Source: an uncultured Clostridia bacterium (GTDB lineage: Bacteria; Bacillota; Clostridia; UBA1381). Taken from it: a stretch of 16,852 nucleotides of DNA. The DNA is taken from contig CAKSPN010000020.1 in the NCBI GenBank assembly GCA_934481375.1, forward strand, positions 1 through 16,852. The letters are read 5' to 3'. Below, in pieces: positions 1 through 6,348 of the stretch; positions within the stretch are counted from its first letter, which is position 1; each line of letters begins with the position of its first letter. The notes beneath the pieces were generated by a model. That model saw nothing but the letters and a program-made list of their open reading frames with translations. It was not told the DNA's origin and searched no databases. The translations under genes were made by a program, and so were the position numbers.

Positions 1-518
1 ACGTATACCTTGCTTATTTTTCCCGAATAGTTAGACTTCACCGACAGATTGCCTGCCGAGTCCGCCGCCTCGTTATACGAATTCTGTGCCTTTGAAAGAG
101 CGTTCTGCGCTGTCTTGACGCCGTTTTGGGCGGTAGTCGATTCGATTGTGTACAGAACATCGTCTTTCTTTACCGTATCGCCCTCGTTAAAGGTATCTGT
201 AAGTATTTCTCCCGTAACGAGCGCCGTTACGTCGTATGTATCGTTTGCCTCGAGCGTTGATGAAGATGAAATCGTATTTTCTATATCACGCCGTTCAACG
301 TTCGCCGTGACAAATGTCATTTCAGGCTTGCTTTTGCTCTTTTTTACCGCCATTGCGGTACAGCCGCCGATAATCAGCGTCAGCACAATCGCAATTATCA
401 AAAACGTCCTGCGCTTTATGCATTTTTTTCCTATCTGTATGCGCTTTGTTTCCTTGTCATACGATATGAATTTTTTCTTTCCGTTACCAACGTCCTTTTT
501 TCGGGTTTTCAGTTTCAT
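1..518 (-). CDS. HlyD/RND-type efflux periplasmic adaptor subunit (5' part only)
   Basis: Partial gene: 172 codons are visible and the 3' end lies beyond the left edge. The ATG at 518-516 follows GGAGGCGG with good spacing. The product begins with about 38 polar, mostly basic residues, then one hydrophobic segment (about residues 39-58, containing IIGGCTAMAV). Next comes a stretch typical of membrane-fusion adaptors: residues 96-127 contain VTGEILTDTFNEGDTVKKDD, the first half of a biotinyl/lipoyl-like barrel-sandwich domain, and residues 128-155 (rich in Q, N, A, K) look like the start of the coiled-coil hairpin. In Gram-positives such proteins are anchored outside the cytoplasmic membrane and usually partner a MacB-like ABC transporter encoded downstream, here outside the window. 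The long cytosolic N-terminal extension is somewhat unusual. The Cys at residue 53 could be a weak lipobox, but the long polar N terminus favours an uncleaved anchor. Substrate unknown. Confidence 0.8.
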   Translation of the reverse strand, partial: MKLKTRKKDVGNGKKKFISYDKETKRIQIGKKCIKRRTFLIIAIVLTLIIGGCTAMAVKKSKSKPEMTFVTANVERRDIENTISSSSTLEANDTYDVTALVTGEILTDTFNEGDTVKKDDVLYTIESTTAQNGVKTAQNALSKAQNSYNEAADSAGNLSVKSNYSGKISKVY

Positions 519-546
519 TATTCCGCCTCCATCTGATTTTTTACAT

Positions 547-574
547 AAAAAGAAAGACCAAACAATCAGTCTTT
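547..574 (-). terminator. Terminator-like hairpin inside the adaptor-gene leader
   Basis: Read on the minus strand, bases 574-553 fold as a 9-bp stem (AAAGACTGA with TTGGTCTTT, two G-U pairs) around a TTGT loop. CTTTTT follows directly. On the plus strand the wobble pairs become mismatches and there is no T-run, so the signal is minus-strand specific. It lies between the promoter at 653-682 and the start codon at 518, so it could attenuate transcription. The stem is AT-rich and moderately stable. Confidence 0.5.
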
Positions 575-652
575 AATTTACACGGCTATTAACAATCAAC
601 ATCATCTTCTTTCCAAAACCAATCCCCCCGAACCGGCTTCAAATCTGTACCT

Positions 653-682
653 ATTTTACCATTGCGCACTCCCGTATGTCAA
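653..682 (-). promoter_or_regulatory. Sigma-A-type promoter of the adaptor gene
   Basis: On the minus strand TTGACA (682-677) and TAAAAT (658-653) are separated by 18 bases, with a TGn extended -10 (TGG immediately before TAAAAT). Transcription should start near 646, giving a leader of about 128 nt before the adaptor ATG at 518. No other gene lies between, so the adaptor gene is the likely target. Confidence 0.7.
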
Positions 683-788
683 TAACAAAAACTCCCTCGG
701 ACGGGCTTTGCGCCTATAATTTACAATTCATTCACATTTGATATTTTATTTATTAATATATTAAAAAAACATTAAAGCTTTTTGGGTA

Positions 789-817
789 TTGACACGCTTG
801 TTTTTTTGTGTTATTAT
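789..817 (+). promoter_or_regulatory. Sigma-A promoter of the TPP riboswitch/thiT transcript
   Basis: TTGACA at 789-794 and TATTAT at 812-817 are separated by exactly 17 bases. An AT-rich region lies upstream. Predicted start is near 824, just before the riboswitch P1 stem that begins at 829. Confidence 0.85.
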
Positions 818-828
818 GTAGAAAAAGA

Positions 829-917
829 ATATTCGGGGAGCTTTTTACAAAGGCTGAGAGGAAATTGAGGATTTCGACCCGTTAAACCTGATACGGATAA
901 TGCCGGCGTAGGAATAT
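829..917 (+). promoter_or_regulatory. TPP (thi-box) riboswitch aptamer
   Basis: The conserved thi-box pieces occur in order: GGGGAGC (835-841), GGCTGAGAG (852-860), the ACCCGTTAAACCTGAT block (877-892) and TAATGCCGGCGTAGGAA (about 898-914). P1 pairs ATATTC (829-834) with GAATAT (912-917). The aptamer sits between a sigma-A promoter and thiT, the expected place for thiamine-pyrophosphate control of thiamine uptake. Bases 913-919 (AATATAT) can instead pair with 922-928 (ATATATT), so the 3' strand of P1 has a competing partner, a possible part of the switch. Confidence 0.95.
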
Positions 918-938
918 ATTTATATATTGTGAGTTTTT

Positions 939-976
939 TCGGAGATTGCCGCTTGGGTTTAATCCCCGATTTTTTT
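939..976 (+). terminator. Rho-independent terminator of the TPP riboswitch (expression platform)
   Basis: TCGGAGATT (939-947) pairs with AATCCCCGA (961-969), 8 of 9 pairs with one A-C mismatch, across a 13-nt loop. A run of seven T (970-976) follows. It lies between the aptamer and the thiT ribosome binding site, so TPP most likely represses by premature termination. I did not find an unambiguous antiterminator partner. Confidence 0.8.
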
Positions 977-995
977 ACGAAAGGAAGGATTTTTT

Positions 996-1562
996 ATGAC
1001 AAAAACAAAAAAACTCACATTATGCGCATTGCTGACGGCTTTGTCGGTCGTACTGATGTTTGTATCGAAAGCGCTCCCGGCGCCCTGGCTCCAGGGCGGC
1101 TCGATCACGATTGCAAGCATGGTGCCGATTGTGGCTGCGTCAATAATCGTTGATTACAAATGGGGACTCTTATCGGGCGTTGTATTTGCGCTCATACAGA
1201 TGATGACAGGCTTTTATCCGCCCCCCACGCAGACATTCTTAAACTTTTTCCTTGTTATAATGCTTGACTACATTCTCGCATTCGGCGTTCTCGGCACGGC
1301 AGGAATTTTCTACAGACTGCTCGGCAAAAAGATATGGGCAATCCCCGTTTCGGGATTTATCGTAACAACTCTCAGATACATATGCCATATTCTTTCGGGA
1401 CTGCTTATCTGGGGCGTATACGCCGATGAAGGACAAACCGTTCTCGGATATTCGCTTGTATACAACGGTTCGTATATGATTCCCGAAATCATTATAACGA
1501 CTGTTGTTCTTGCCGCACTTTCGGCATTTATCAAAAAGGAAGCCGATAAGGTAAACGGTTAA
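996..1562 (+). CDS. thiT: ThiT, substrate-binding (S) component of an ECF thiamine transporter
   Basis: This 188-residue protein, a normal length for ThiT, is almost entirely hydrophobic with about six membrane segments. Family hallmarks are visible: LPAPWLQGGSITIASMVPI at residues 27-45, the conserved glycine/serine loop after the first helix including W31, and RYICHILSGLLIWG (127-140), with His131 and Trp139 in the region that contacts thiamine. ThiT binds thiamine outside the membrane and works with the shared EcfA-EcfA'-EcfT energising module, which is not encoded here. The ATG at 996 follows AAGGAAGG (980-987). The TPP riboswitch directly upstream supports the substrate independently of sequence similarity. 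The gene appears monocistronic. Confidence 0.93.
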   Translation: MTKTKKLTLCALLTALSVVLMFVSKALPAPWLQGGSITIASMVPIVAASIIVDYKWGLLSGVVFALIQMMTGFYPPPTQTFLNFFLVIMLDYILAFGVLGTAGIFYRLLGKKIWAIPVSGFIVTTLRYICHILSGLLIWGVYADEGQTVLGYSLVYNGSYMIPEIIITTVVLAALSAFIKKEADKVNG

Positions 1563-1569
1563 AAAACAC

Positions 1570-1598
1570 TTGAAAATTTTCCCCTCGCAAGGTATAAT
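1570..1598 (+). promoter_or_regulatory. Sigma-A-type promoter between thiT and ade
   Basis: TTGAAA (1570-1575) and a perfect TATAAT (1593-1598) are separated by 17 bases. Predicted start is near 1605. An imperfect inverted repeat, CCTCGCAA (1583-1590) and TTGTGAGG (1601-1608), straddles the -10 box and could be an operator. A terminator hairpin begins only about 6 nt after the predicted start, which makes the promoter arrangement unusual. Confidence 0.65.
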
Positions 1599-1610
1599 AA
1601 TTGTGAGGTG

Positions 1611-1646
1611 AGCCGCACATCTCATAATGTGCGGCTTTTTGCTTTT
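1611..1646 (+). terminator. Strong hairpin terminator downstream of thiT and in the ade leader
   Basis: AGCCGCACAT (1611-1620) pairs perfectly with ATGTGCGGCT (1627-1636) around a 6-nt loop, followed by TTTT, GC and TTTT. It would end thiT transcripts 49 nt after the stop codon. It also lies immediately downstream of the promoter at 1570-1598, so transcripts from that promoter must pass it to reach ade. The last T of the stem doubles as the start of the U-tract. Confidence 0.85.
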
Positions 1647-1768
1647 AAAAACGGAACGTGAAAAACACACTGCACATCTCACCTCCTTTCGGGTTTTTGG
1701 AGTATTCCCCCAAGAAAGCAAGTTGCTTGTGCTCTTTTTACGCTATGATTTGGAATGGAGATATTGCT

Positions 1769-3427
1769 ATGAAAAATATTAAAAGACTTATAGATGCCGC
1801 AAGCGGCAGGGATAAGCTTGATTTGGTTTTAAAAGGCGGAAACATTGTTGACGTTTTTACGGGACGGATTATCAAAGCGGACGTTGCCGTAAAGGACGGA
1901 TACATCTGCGGAGTAGGCAGTTATGACTGCGAAAACAGCGTTGATGTTACGGGCAAATACATAATGCCCGGATTTATCGACTCGCATCTGCACATCGAAT
2001 CGTCAATGGTTACACCGCCGGAATATTCACGCATAACGCTTCCGCACGGCGTCACCACCGCAATAGCCGATCCGCACGAAATTGCCAACGTATGCGGAGA
2101 AACGGGACTTGATTTTATGAAATCATTTGCCGAGTATGCACCTATGGACATACTTTTTATGCTCCCCTCGTGTGTTCCGGCAACGGACTTTGAACATTCG
2201 GGAGCAAAGCTTAACTCCGCCGACACACAGCGCCTTGCCAAAGGATTTTTCGGCATAGGCGAGATGATGAATTATCCTGCCGTATGCGGCGGTGATGAGG
2301 AGGTCTTAAACAAGCTGTGCCTTGAACATATTGACGGCCACGCTCCGCTTGTTTCGGGCAATGCGCTTGACGCATACGCCGATGCAGGGATAAAAACCGA
2401 CCACGAATGTTCACAGGTTGACGAGCTTATCGAAAAGGTATCGAAAGGAATGTACATCGCTCTGCGTGAGGGTACTCTTTCAAAGGATATACAAAAGCTG
2501 TTTAAGGGAATAAATCAATACACACTGCGCAGATGTATGTTCTGCACGGACGACAGATTTATAGGCGAAATAAAACAGGACGGAAGTATCGACTATTGTA
2601 TTAAAAAAGCCGTCGGTTTGGGAGTAAATCCCATTGACGCAATTATTATGGCAACGCTTAACCCTGCCGAATGTTACGGTCTTAAAGACAAGGGCGCAAT
2701 CGCACCGTCATACAGGGCGGACATTGTTGTTGCGGACAGCCTTGAGCTTAACAATATTGTTTCCGTATACAAAGACGGCGTGCTGTGCGCCGAAAACGGA
2801 GAGGACGTACACACGGACGGTCCCTCCGCACTGTATTTCAAAGGCGTTACGGAAACTGTACACCTTGACAATATAACGGCTGACACATTCAAATGCGATA
2901 TACCCGACACGCTTACGGCAATAGAGCTTTTACCGCACGCCATTATAACAAAAAAAGTCACGGCTAAAAAGACCGACAGACTTTCAAAGCTGTGCGTGCT
3001 TGAACGCCATCACGGGCTCGGCACGAAAGGCTTCGGATTTGTGACGAACTACGGGATAACAAACGGCGCAATCGCCTCGTCCGTGGGTCACGATTCGCAC
3101 AATATTGCCGTTATAGGCGACAATGACGCCGATATGGCGCTTGCCGTCAACACGCTCGGCAAGGACGGCGGAATAGCCGTATGCTCCGGCGGAAAGGTTT
3201 TGAGCTTTTTAAAACTCGGCGTTGCCGGATTGATGTCGGCAGAATGTGCGGAGGACGTTATATCCGCACATGATGATTTGTACAAAGCCGCAAAGGGACT
3301 TTGCATATCGGACGGCGTCGACCCGTTTCTTGCGCTTGCGTTTTTGCCGTTGCCGGTTATCCCCGAGATACGTGTAACCGACGGCGGATTGTTTGACGTA
3401 ACGCAGTTTAAATTTATTGAAATGTAA
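1769..3427 (+). CDS. ade: Adenine deaminase
   Basis: Converts adenine to hypoxanthine and ammonia in purine salvage, in the cytosol. The 552-residue product matches the amidohydrolase-fold adenine deaminase family in length and order. The N-terminal part has LVLKGGNIVDVFTGRI. Metal-binding HxH is in GFIDSHLHIESS (68-79; His73, His75), followed by PHGVTTAIADPHE (92-104). Later come GEMMNYP, DGHAPL, LREGTLSKD and CTDDR, and HHGLGTKGFGF opens the C-terminal domain typical of AdeC. I chose the ATG at 1769 because GGAG (1757-1760) lies 8 nt upstream and the product then aligns with the usual family start. A longer frame opening with GTG at 1658 lacks a ribosome site and adds 37 residues unlike the family. 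It is followed by palindromic repeat A and a shared terminator, and faces rpsT. Confidence 0.93.
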   Translation: MKNIKRLIDAASGRDKLDLVLKGGNIVDVFTGRIIKADVAVKDGYICGVGSYDCENSVDVTGKYIMPGFIDSHLHIESSMVTPPEYSRITLPHGVTTAIADPHEIANVCGETGLDFMKSFAEYAPMDILFMLPSCVPATDFEHSGAKLNSADTQRLAKGFFGIGEMMNYPAVCGGDEEVLNKLCLEHIDGHAPLVSGNALDAYADAGIKTDHECSQVDELIEKVSKGMYIALREGTLSKDIQKLFKGINQYTLRRCMFCTDDRFIGEIKQDGSIDYCIKKAVGLGVNPIDAIIMATLNPAECYGLKDKGAIAPSYRADIVVADSLELNNIVSVYKDGVLCAENGEDVHTDGPSALYFKGVTETVHLDNITADTFKCDIPDTLTAIELLPHAIITKKVTAKKTDRLSKLCVLERHHGLGTKGFGFVTNYGITNGAIASSVGHDSHNIAVIGDNDADMALAVNTLGKDGGIAVCSGGKVLSFLKLGVAGLMSAECAEDVISAHDDLYKAAKGLCISDGVDPFLALAFLPLPVIPEIRVTDGGLFDVTQFKFIEM

Positions 3428-3456
3428 ATATGCCCTCAATTTCTCCTATACGGATT

Positions 3457-3531
3457 TCGGGTTGATGTGGCATCAACCCCTACAGATTTGCAAAAACCGC
3501 ACGCCGTAGGGCAGGGGCTTGCTCCTGCCGA
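3457..3531 (-). repeat. Dispersed palindromic repeat, copy A (ade/rpsT junction)
   Basis: Two hairpins lie side by side. GGGTTGATG (3459-3467) pairs with CATCAACCC (3471-3479) around TGG. GGCAGGGG (3510-3517) pairs with CTCCTGCC (3522-3529), one G-T pair. The linker carries CTACAGATTTG and CCGCACGCCGTAG. The reverse complement of this block matches copy B nearly base for base, including linker sequence, so the element rather than just the hairpin is repeated. It occupies the 3' untranslated region of ade. Strand is given relative to copy B. Confidence 0.85.
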
Positions 3532-3573
3532 AACGCACGCAATTTTCCGCCAAAATACACATTACCGCAAACA

Positions 3574-3603
3574 AAAAAGGTACTGCAAATGCAGTACCTT
3601 TTT
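3574..3603. terminator. Bidirectional terminator shared by ade and rpsT
   Basis: A perfect inverted repeat: AAAAAGGTACTGCA (3574-3587) pairs with TGCAGTACCTTTTT (3590-3603). Reading rightward it ends in TTTTT and reading leftward in TTTTTT, so it can stop ade and rpsT transcripts arriving from opposite sides. Confidence 0.85.
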
Positions 3604-3614
3604 CAGTTCACTTT

Positions 3615-3881
3615 TTACGCTTCAAGCTTTGCAAGCTTTACAGCCAACTGCGATTTCTTTCTTGCAGCTGCATTCTTATGAAGAATACCCTGCGAAACGC
3701 CTTTGTCAAGCTTTTTAACGGCTTCGTTAAATAAAACCTTTGCGTTTTCCTTGTCACCTTCGGCAACAGCTGTTTCAAATTTTTTCACAGCAGTTTTAAG
3801 TGCAGTTTTGTGAGCAACGTTGATTTGAGTCTTTTTCTCGGCAACCTTTACTCTTTTTTTAGCTGACTTAATATTAGGCAC
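3615..3881 (-). CDS. rpsT: 30S ribosomal protein S20
   Basis: An 88-residue, very basic, alanine- and lysine-rich helical protein that binds 16S rRNA. The N terminus PNIKSAKKRVK after the initiator residue and the C-terminal HKNAAARKKSQLA region are diagnostic. The start is GTG at 3881-3879: GGAGGTG (3894-3888) is 6 nt upstream, and the family begins with M-PNIKSAKKR. An in-frame GTG at 3896 lies upstream of that ribosome site and is unlikely. A non-ATG start is notable because in Escherichia coli rpsT uses TTG and is translationally self-regulated. It has its own promoter, is transcribed alone and ends in the terminator shared with ade. Confidence 0.96.
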   Translation of the reverse strand: MPNIKSAKKRVKVAEKKTQINVAHKTALKTAVKKFETAVAEGDKENAKVLFNEAVKKLDKGVSQGILHKNAAARKKSQLAVKLAKLEA

Positions 3882-3921
3882 AATATACACCTCCACATAA
3901 TTTAATCTACAATACCATATT

Positions 3922-3950
3922 AGTATACAACATTACCATAATAATTGCAA
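3922..3950 (-). promoter_or_regulatory. Sigma-A promoter of rpsT
   Basis: On the minus strand TTGCAA (3950-3945) and TATACT (3927-3922) are separated by 17 bases. The leader to the GTG at 3881 is about 35 nt. Long A/T tracts upstream (about 3951-3972) could act as an UP element, fitting a ribosomal protein gene. Confidence 0.75.
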
Positions 3951-4033
3951 GACTTTTTTTTCTTTTTTTTAAATTTCTGTCAAAGTATACATTTACCGCC
4001 CGTTTTTTTTCCCGATTTATGTAAGATTGCAAA

Positions 4034-4768
4034 TCATAGATTATGTATAGATTTGAAATAGTCGAGTGAGGGGAATTTTTTGTCGATATGCATCAAAAGA
4101 TAGCGTTCCGACAGTTCGCCGAGCCTTTTATAAAGCTCGTCATTACCCGTAAACGAAAGCATTTTTCTGTCCTCTCCGTCTGCAATGTACCGCAAAGCCT
4201 TGTACACGCCCTCGCTAAGCTTAATGCTGTCGTACCCCATACAATTGCGGCACACCGTACAGCCCTTTGCCAAATCAAACGCATACGCCGCAGAGCCGCA
4301 CACTCCGCACCCGTACGTTCTCGGCGCATATCCCTCTATGCTCATAAGCTTAATCTCATACACGCTCTTTATCTTCATAATGTCCTCGTCACGGTACGCA
4401 AGCGCATACAGCGTGTTCAGAAGAACACGCAGGAGCCTGTCGTCACTGTTGCATTCGCCGAGCATGGCATACGTTATATCCGCAAAATAACTGCAAAGCG
4501 CAAGCTTTTCTATATCCTCGCTTATCGGGAAAAAGCTGTCCGAAACGTCAACGCTTTTAAGCGTCATAATATCGCCGCCGCCGACAAGCTCAAATTCGCC
4601 GAAGCACAAAAACTGGCTCGATGCGGCTTTTCCGCTTTTGACCTTTTTTGCGCCGTAGATAACAGCCTTTATAATGCCGAGTCCCTCGGCAAAAATGCTT
4701 ACTATCCTATGCCCCTCGCCGTAATCGTGCTGCTTTATGATAACGCCTTTTGCTCTGATTTCCGCCAT
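4034..4768 (-). CDS. recO: DNA repair protein RecO
   Basis: RecO helps load RecA on gapped or SSB-coated DNA in the RecFOR pathway. The 244-residue protein has the N-terminal OB-fold of the family (starting AEIRAKGVIIKQHDYGEGHR, then IVSIFAEGLG) and a C-terminal helical domain carrying a cysteine cluster: Cys154-x2-Cys157 and Cys170/173/176 in GCTVCRNC, the zinc-finger form common in Firmicutes. The ATG at 4768 follows GAGGA and overlaps the end of yqzL by 34 bases in another frame, implying translational coupling. It is the last gene of the yqfC-recO operon. No clear intrinsic terminator follows before the rpsT promoter, so some read-through into rpsT is possible. Confidence 0.94.
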   Translation of the reverse strand: MAEIRAKGVIIKQHDYGEGHRIVSIFAEGLGIIKAVIYGAKKVKSGKAASSQFLCFGEFELVGGGDIMTLKSVDVSDSFFPISEDIEKLALCSYFADITYAMLGECNSDDRLLRVLLNTLYALAYRDEDIMKIKSVYEIKLMSIEGYAPRTYGCGVCGSAAYAFDLAKGCTVCRNCMGYDSIKLSEGVYKALRYIADGEDRKMLSFTGNDELYKRLGELSERYLLMHIDKKFPSLDYFKSIHNL

Positions 4769-4875
4769 TTTTCCTCATTACCCTCTTCGTTTCTGAGTTC
4801 CGAAACCGATTTATACAGCAAATATGCCTCTATATCTCCCGTTTTTACAAATGCCGCCCAAGAAAACAGTTCCAT
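4735..4875 (-). CDS. yqzL: YqzL-like small protein
   Basis: A 46-codon gene between era and recO. The product begins MELFSWAAFVKTGDIEAYLL and continues YKSVSELRNEE, matching as I recall it the short YqzL family of Firmicutes (Bacillus subtilis YqzL is about 47 residues with a W-x3-F-x2-TG-x-I-E-x-YLLYK pattern and lies at the same place). The ATG at 4875-4873 follows GGAGGGG with 5-nt spacing. The stop codon (4737-4735) lies inside recO, overlapping it by 34 bases. Function is not known. Conserved position and a strong ribosome site argue that it is a real gene. Confidence 0.85.
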   Translation of the reverse strand: MELFSWAAFVKTGDIEAYLLYKSVSELRNEEGNEEKWRKSEQKALS

Positions 4876-4958
4876 TTTTACCCCTCCGACCATAGCTTTG
4901 TTACTTTTATTTTACTTCTTTTCTGTCGGGATATACTGTCACTATTTTCTTTTGTTTT

Positions 4959-5852
4959 TTAATTGTATCCGAAGTTCTTTATGAGCGAATCGTTGTTTCG
5001 CCAGTCGGGTTTTACCTTAACCCACAATTCGAGATACACGTCTTTTTTAAGCATTTTCTCAATATCGCCGCGTGCGAGAGTGCCGATTTTTTTGAGCATT
5101 TCTCCGCCTTTTCCGATAATTATTCCCTTGTGCGTTGCCTTTTCGCAGAATATGGTGGCGTAAATTTTTGTAATTTCCTCCTGCTCCTGCATTTTGCTTA
5201 TCTCTATCGCAACGCCGTGCGGTACTTCCTTGTCCAAAAGCCACAGCATTTTCTCACGGATTATCTCCGCCGCTATCTGACGTTCCGGCTGATCCGTTAC
5301 CATTTCGCTGTCATAGAACTGCGGTCCCTCGGGCATACATTCACGTATATCCTTCATAAGTGCGTCCACGCCGTCACCCGTTTTTGCGCTTATCGGCACG
5401 ATTGACGCAAAATCGTACATTGACGCATAATCGGCTATCATCGGCAGCAGATTTTCCTTTTTAACCTGATCTATTTTATTTATTACAAGTATGCACGGTC
5501 TGCCCTTTCTGCCTGCTTTTCTCGGCACTTCACGCTCAATCTTCTGAATTTTCTTTGTTGCGTCCACAACAAGCAGAATTAAGTCCGCATCACTCATACT
5601 CTCTTTGGTGGTGTTTGCCATAAATTCGCCCAGCTTATTGTGCGGCGTGTGCATTCCGGGTGTGTCTATAAACACAATCTGTTCCGTTTTGCCCGTATAA
5701 ACCGCAAGAATTTTGTTTCTTGTAGTTTGCGGTTTTTCCGATATAATGGCAATCTTCTGCCCTGCTATCGTATTCAAAAGCGTCGATTTTCCGACATTCG
5801 GCGTACCTACTATCGCCGCAAAACCCGACTTATATCCACGTTTTCTTCTCAT
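4959..5852 (-). CDS. era: GTPase Era
   Basis: Essential GTPase that binds the 3' end of 16S rRNA and assists 30S assembly. All G motifs are visible in the 297-residue product: G1 GTPNVGKST (16-24), the TTR switch around 43-45, G3 DTPGMH (63-68), G4 NKID (125-128) and G5 SAK (155-157). The C-terminal KH domain contains GIIIGKGGEMLKKIG (243-257). Length and layout are normal. The ATG at 5852 overlaps the ybeY stop codon by one base (TAATG) and has only a weak ribosome site, so translation is probably coupled to ybeY. A gap of 83 bases separates it from yqzL. Confidence 0.97.
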   Translation of the reverse strand: MRRKRGYKSGFAAIVGTPNVGKSTLLNTIAGQKIAIISEKPQTTRNKILAVYTGKTEQIVFIDTPGMHTPHNKLGEFMANTTKESMSDADLILLVVDATKKIQKIEREVPRKAGRKGRPCILVINKIDQVKKENLLPMIADYASMYDFASIVPISAKTGDGVDALMKDIRECMPEGPQFYDSEMVTDQPERQIAAEIIREKMLWLLDKEVPHGVAIEISKMQEQEEITKIYATIFCEKATHKGIIIGKGGEMLKKIGTLARGDIEKMLKKDVYLELWVKVKPDWRNNDSLIKNFGYN

Positions 5853-6343
5853 TATTTTGTGCGCACTATTCCGAGTGATTGCAGAACGGCTTCCTGCTTT
5901 TCACACATAATGCGCTCCTCCTTTTCCGAATTTATATGGTCGTATCCCAAAAGATGCAGCATTGAATGTGCCGTCAGAAACGCAACCTCCCGTATAAAGC
6001 TGTGTCCGTACTCCTCGGACTGCTCCCTCGCACGCTCCAGCGATATTACTATGTCGCCCAGTATAACGTAATCGCCGTCCGTATCGTAATCGGCGCACGC
6101 CGTGCCGTCCTCGTCAAATTCGAGCATAGGGAACGAAAGCACGTCCGTTGCCTTGTCAATCCCACGCTGTTCGTTATTTATAACACGTATCTGCTCGTTA
6201 TCGGTGAAAGTTACGCTTATTTCCGCATCAAAATCGCACTCCTCCGACTCAAGCACACGCTCGCATACGTCCTTTACGGTCTTTTCTATTTCGGGAGTAA
6301 TCTCCTCTTTGTCCTGTTCGTTTTCCGTTATAAGCATTATCAT
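5852..6343 (-). CDS. ybeY: Endoribonuclease YbeY (16S rRNA maturation)
   Basis: Zinc-dependent single-strand endoribonuclease involved in 16S rRNA 3' processing and ribosome quality control. The zinc motif H-x3-H-x5-H is present in TAHSMLHLLGYDH (His126, His130, His136), and the upstream family motif NEQRGIDKATDVLSFP (57-72) supplies the conserved Arg60. I took the ATG at 6343, 5 nt after the phoH stop, giving 163 residues, close to the family length; an ATG two codons later is equally possible. Neither has a visible Shine-Dalgarno, suggesting re-initiation after phoH. A longer frame opening at 6457 lies inside phoH. The 3' end overlaps the era start by one base, which fits the joint role of YbeY and Era in 30S maturation. 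Confidence 0.95.
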   Translation of the reverse strand: MIMLITENEQDKEEITPEIEKTVKDVCERVLESEECDFDAEISVTFTDNEQIRVINNEQRGIDKATDVLSFPMLEFDEDGTACADYDTDGDYVILGDIVISLERAREQSEEYGHSFIREVAFLTAHSMLHLLGYDHINSEKEERIMCEKQEAVLQSLGIVRTK

Positions 6344-6348
6344 ACAAT

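Larger units (their letters stand above)
519..995. other. Divergent intergenic region between adaptor gene and thiT
   Basis: This 477-base stretch has no convincing protein gene. It holds the minus-strand promoter and hairpin-containing leader of the adaptor gene (519-682), an AT-rich block (about 721-780) that could act as an UP element, and the plus-strand promoter, TPP aptamer and terminator of thiT (789-976). The annotated elements are listed separately. Short open frames here overlap the riboswitch or are not in a coding context. Confidence 0.7.

Noticed and set aside
1711..1739. Second terminator in the ade leader (AAGC..GCTT followed by TTTTT)
   Set aside because: The stem is only 4 bp and the T-run is displaced by several bases. 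It is too weak to call.
1658..1768. N-terminal extension of ade (37 codons from a GTG at 1658)
   Set aside because: No ribosome site precedes 1658, the added residues do not resemble adenine deaminases, and GGAG sits 8 nt before the ATG at 1769.
1599..1768. Purine riboswitch upstream of ade
   Set aside because: The conserved purine-aptamer loops and junction sequences are not present. Only a simple terminator and alternative pairings are seen.
3951..4033. Terminator for recO in the A/T-tract region
   Set aside because: On the minus strand the tracts are A-runs without a GC stem before a T-run, so they do not form an intrinsic terminator for recO.
4088..4984. 298-codon plus-strand open frame opposite recO
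   Set aside because: It is the antisense shadow of recO/yqzL, with no family resemblance and no ribosome site. The same reasoning removes the long frames opposite era, ybeY, phoH and yqfD (for example 7536-8222).
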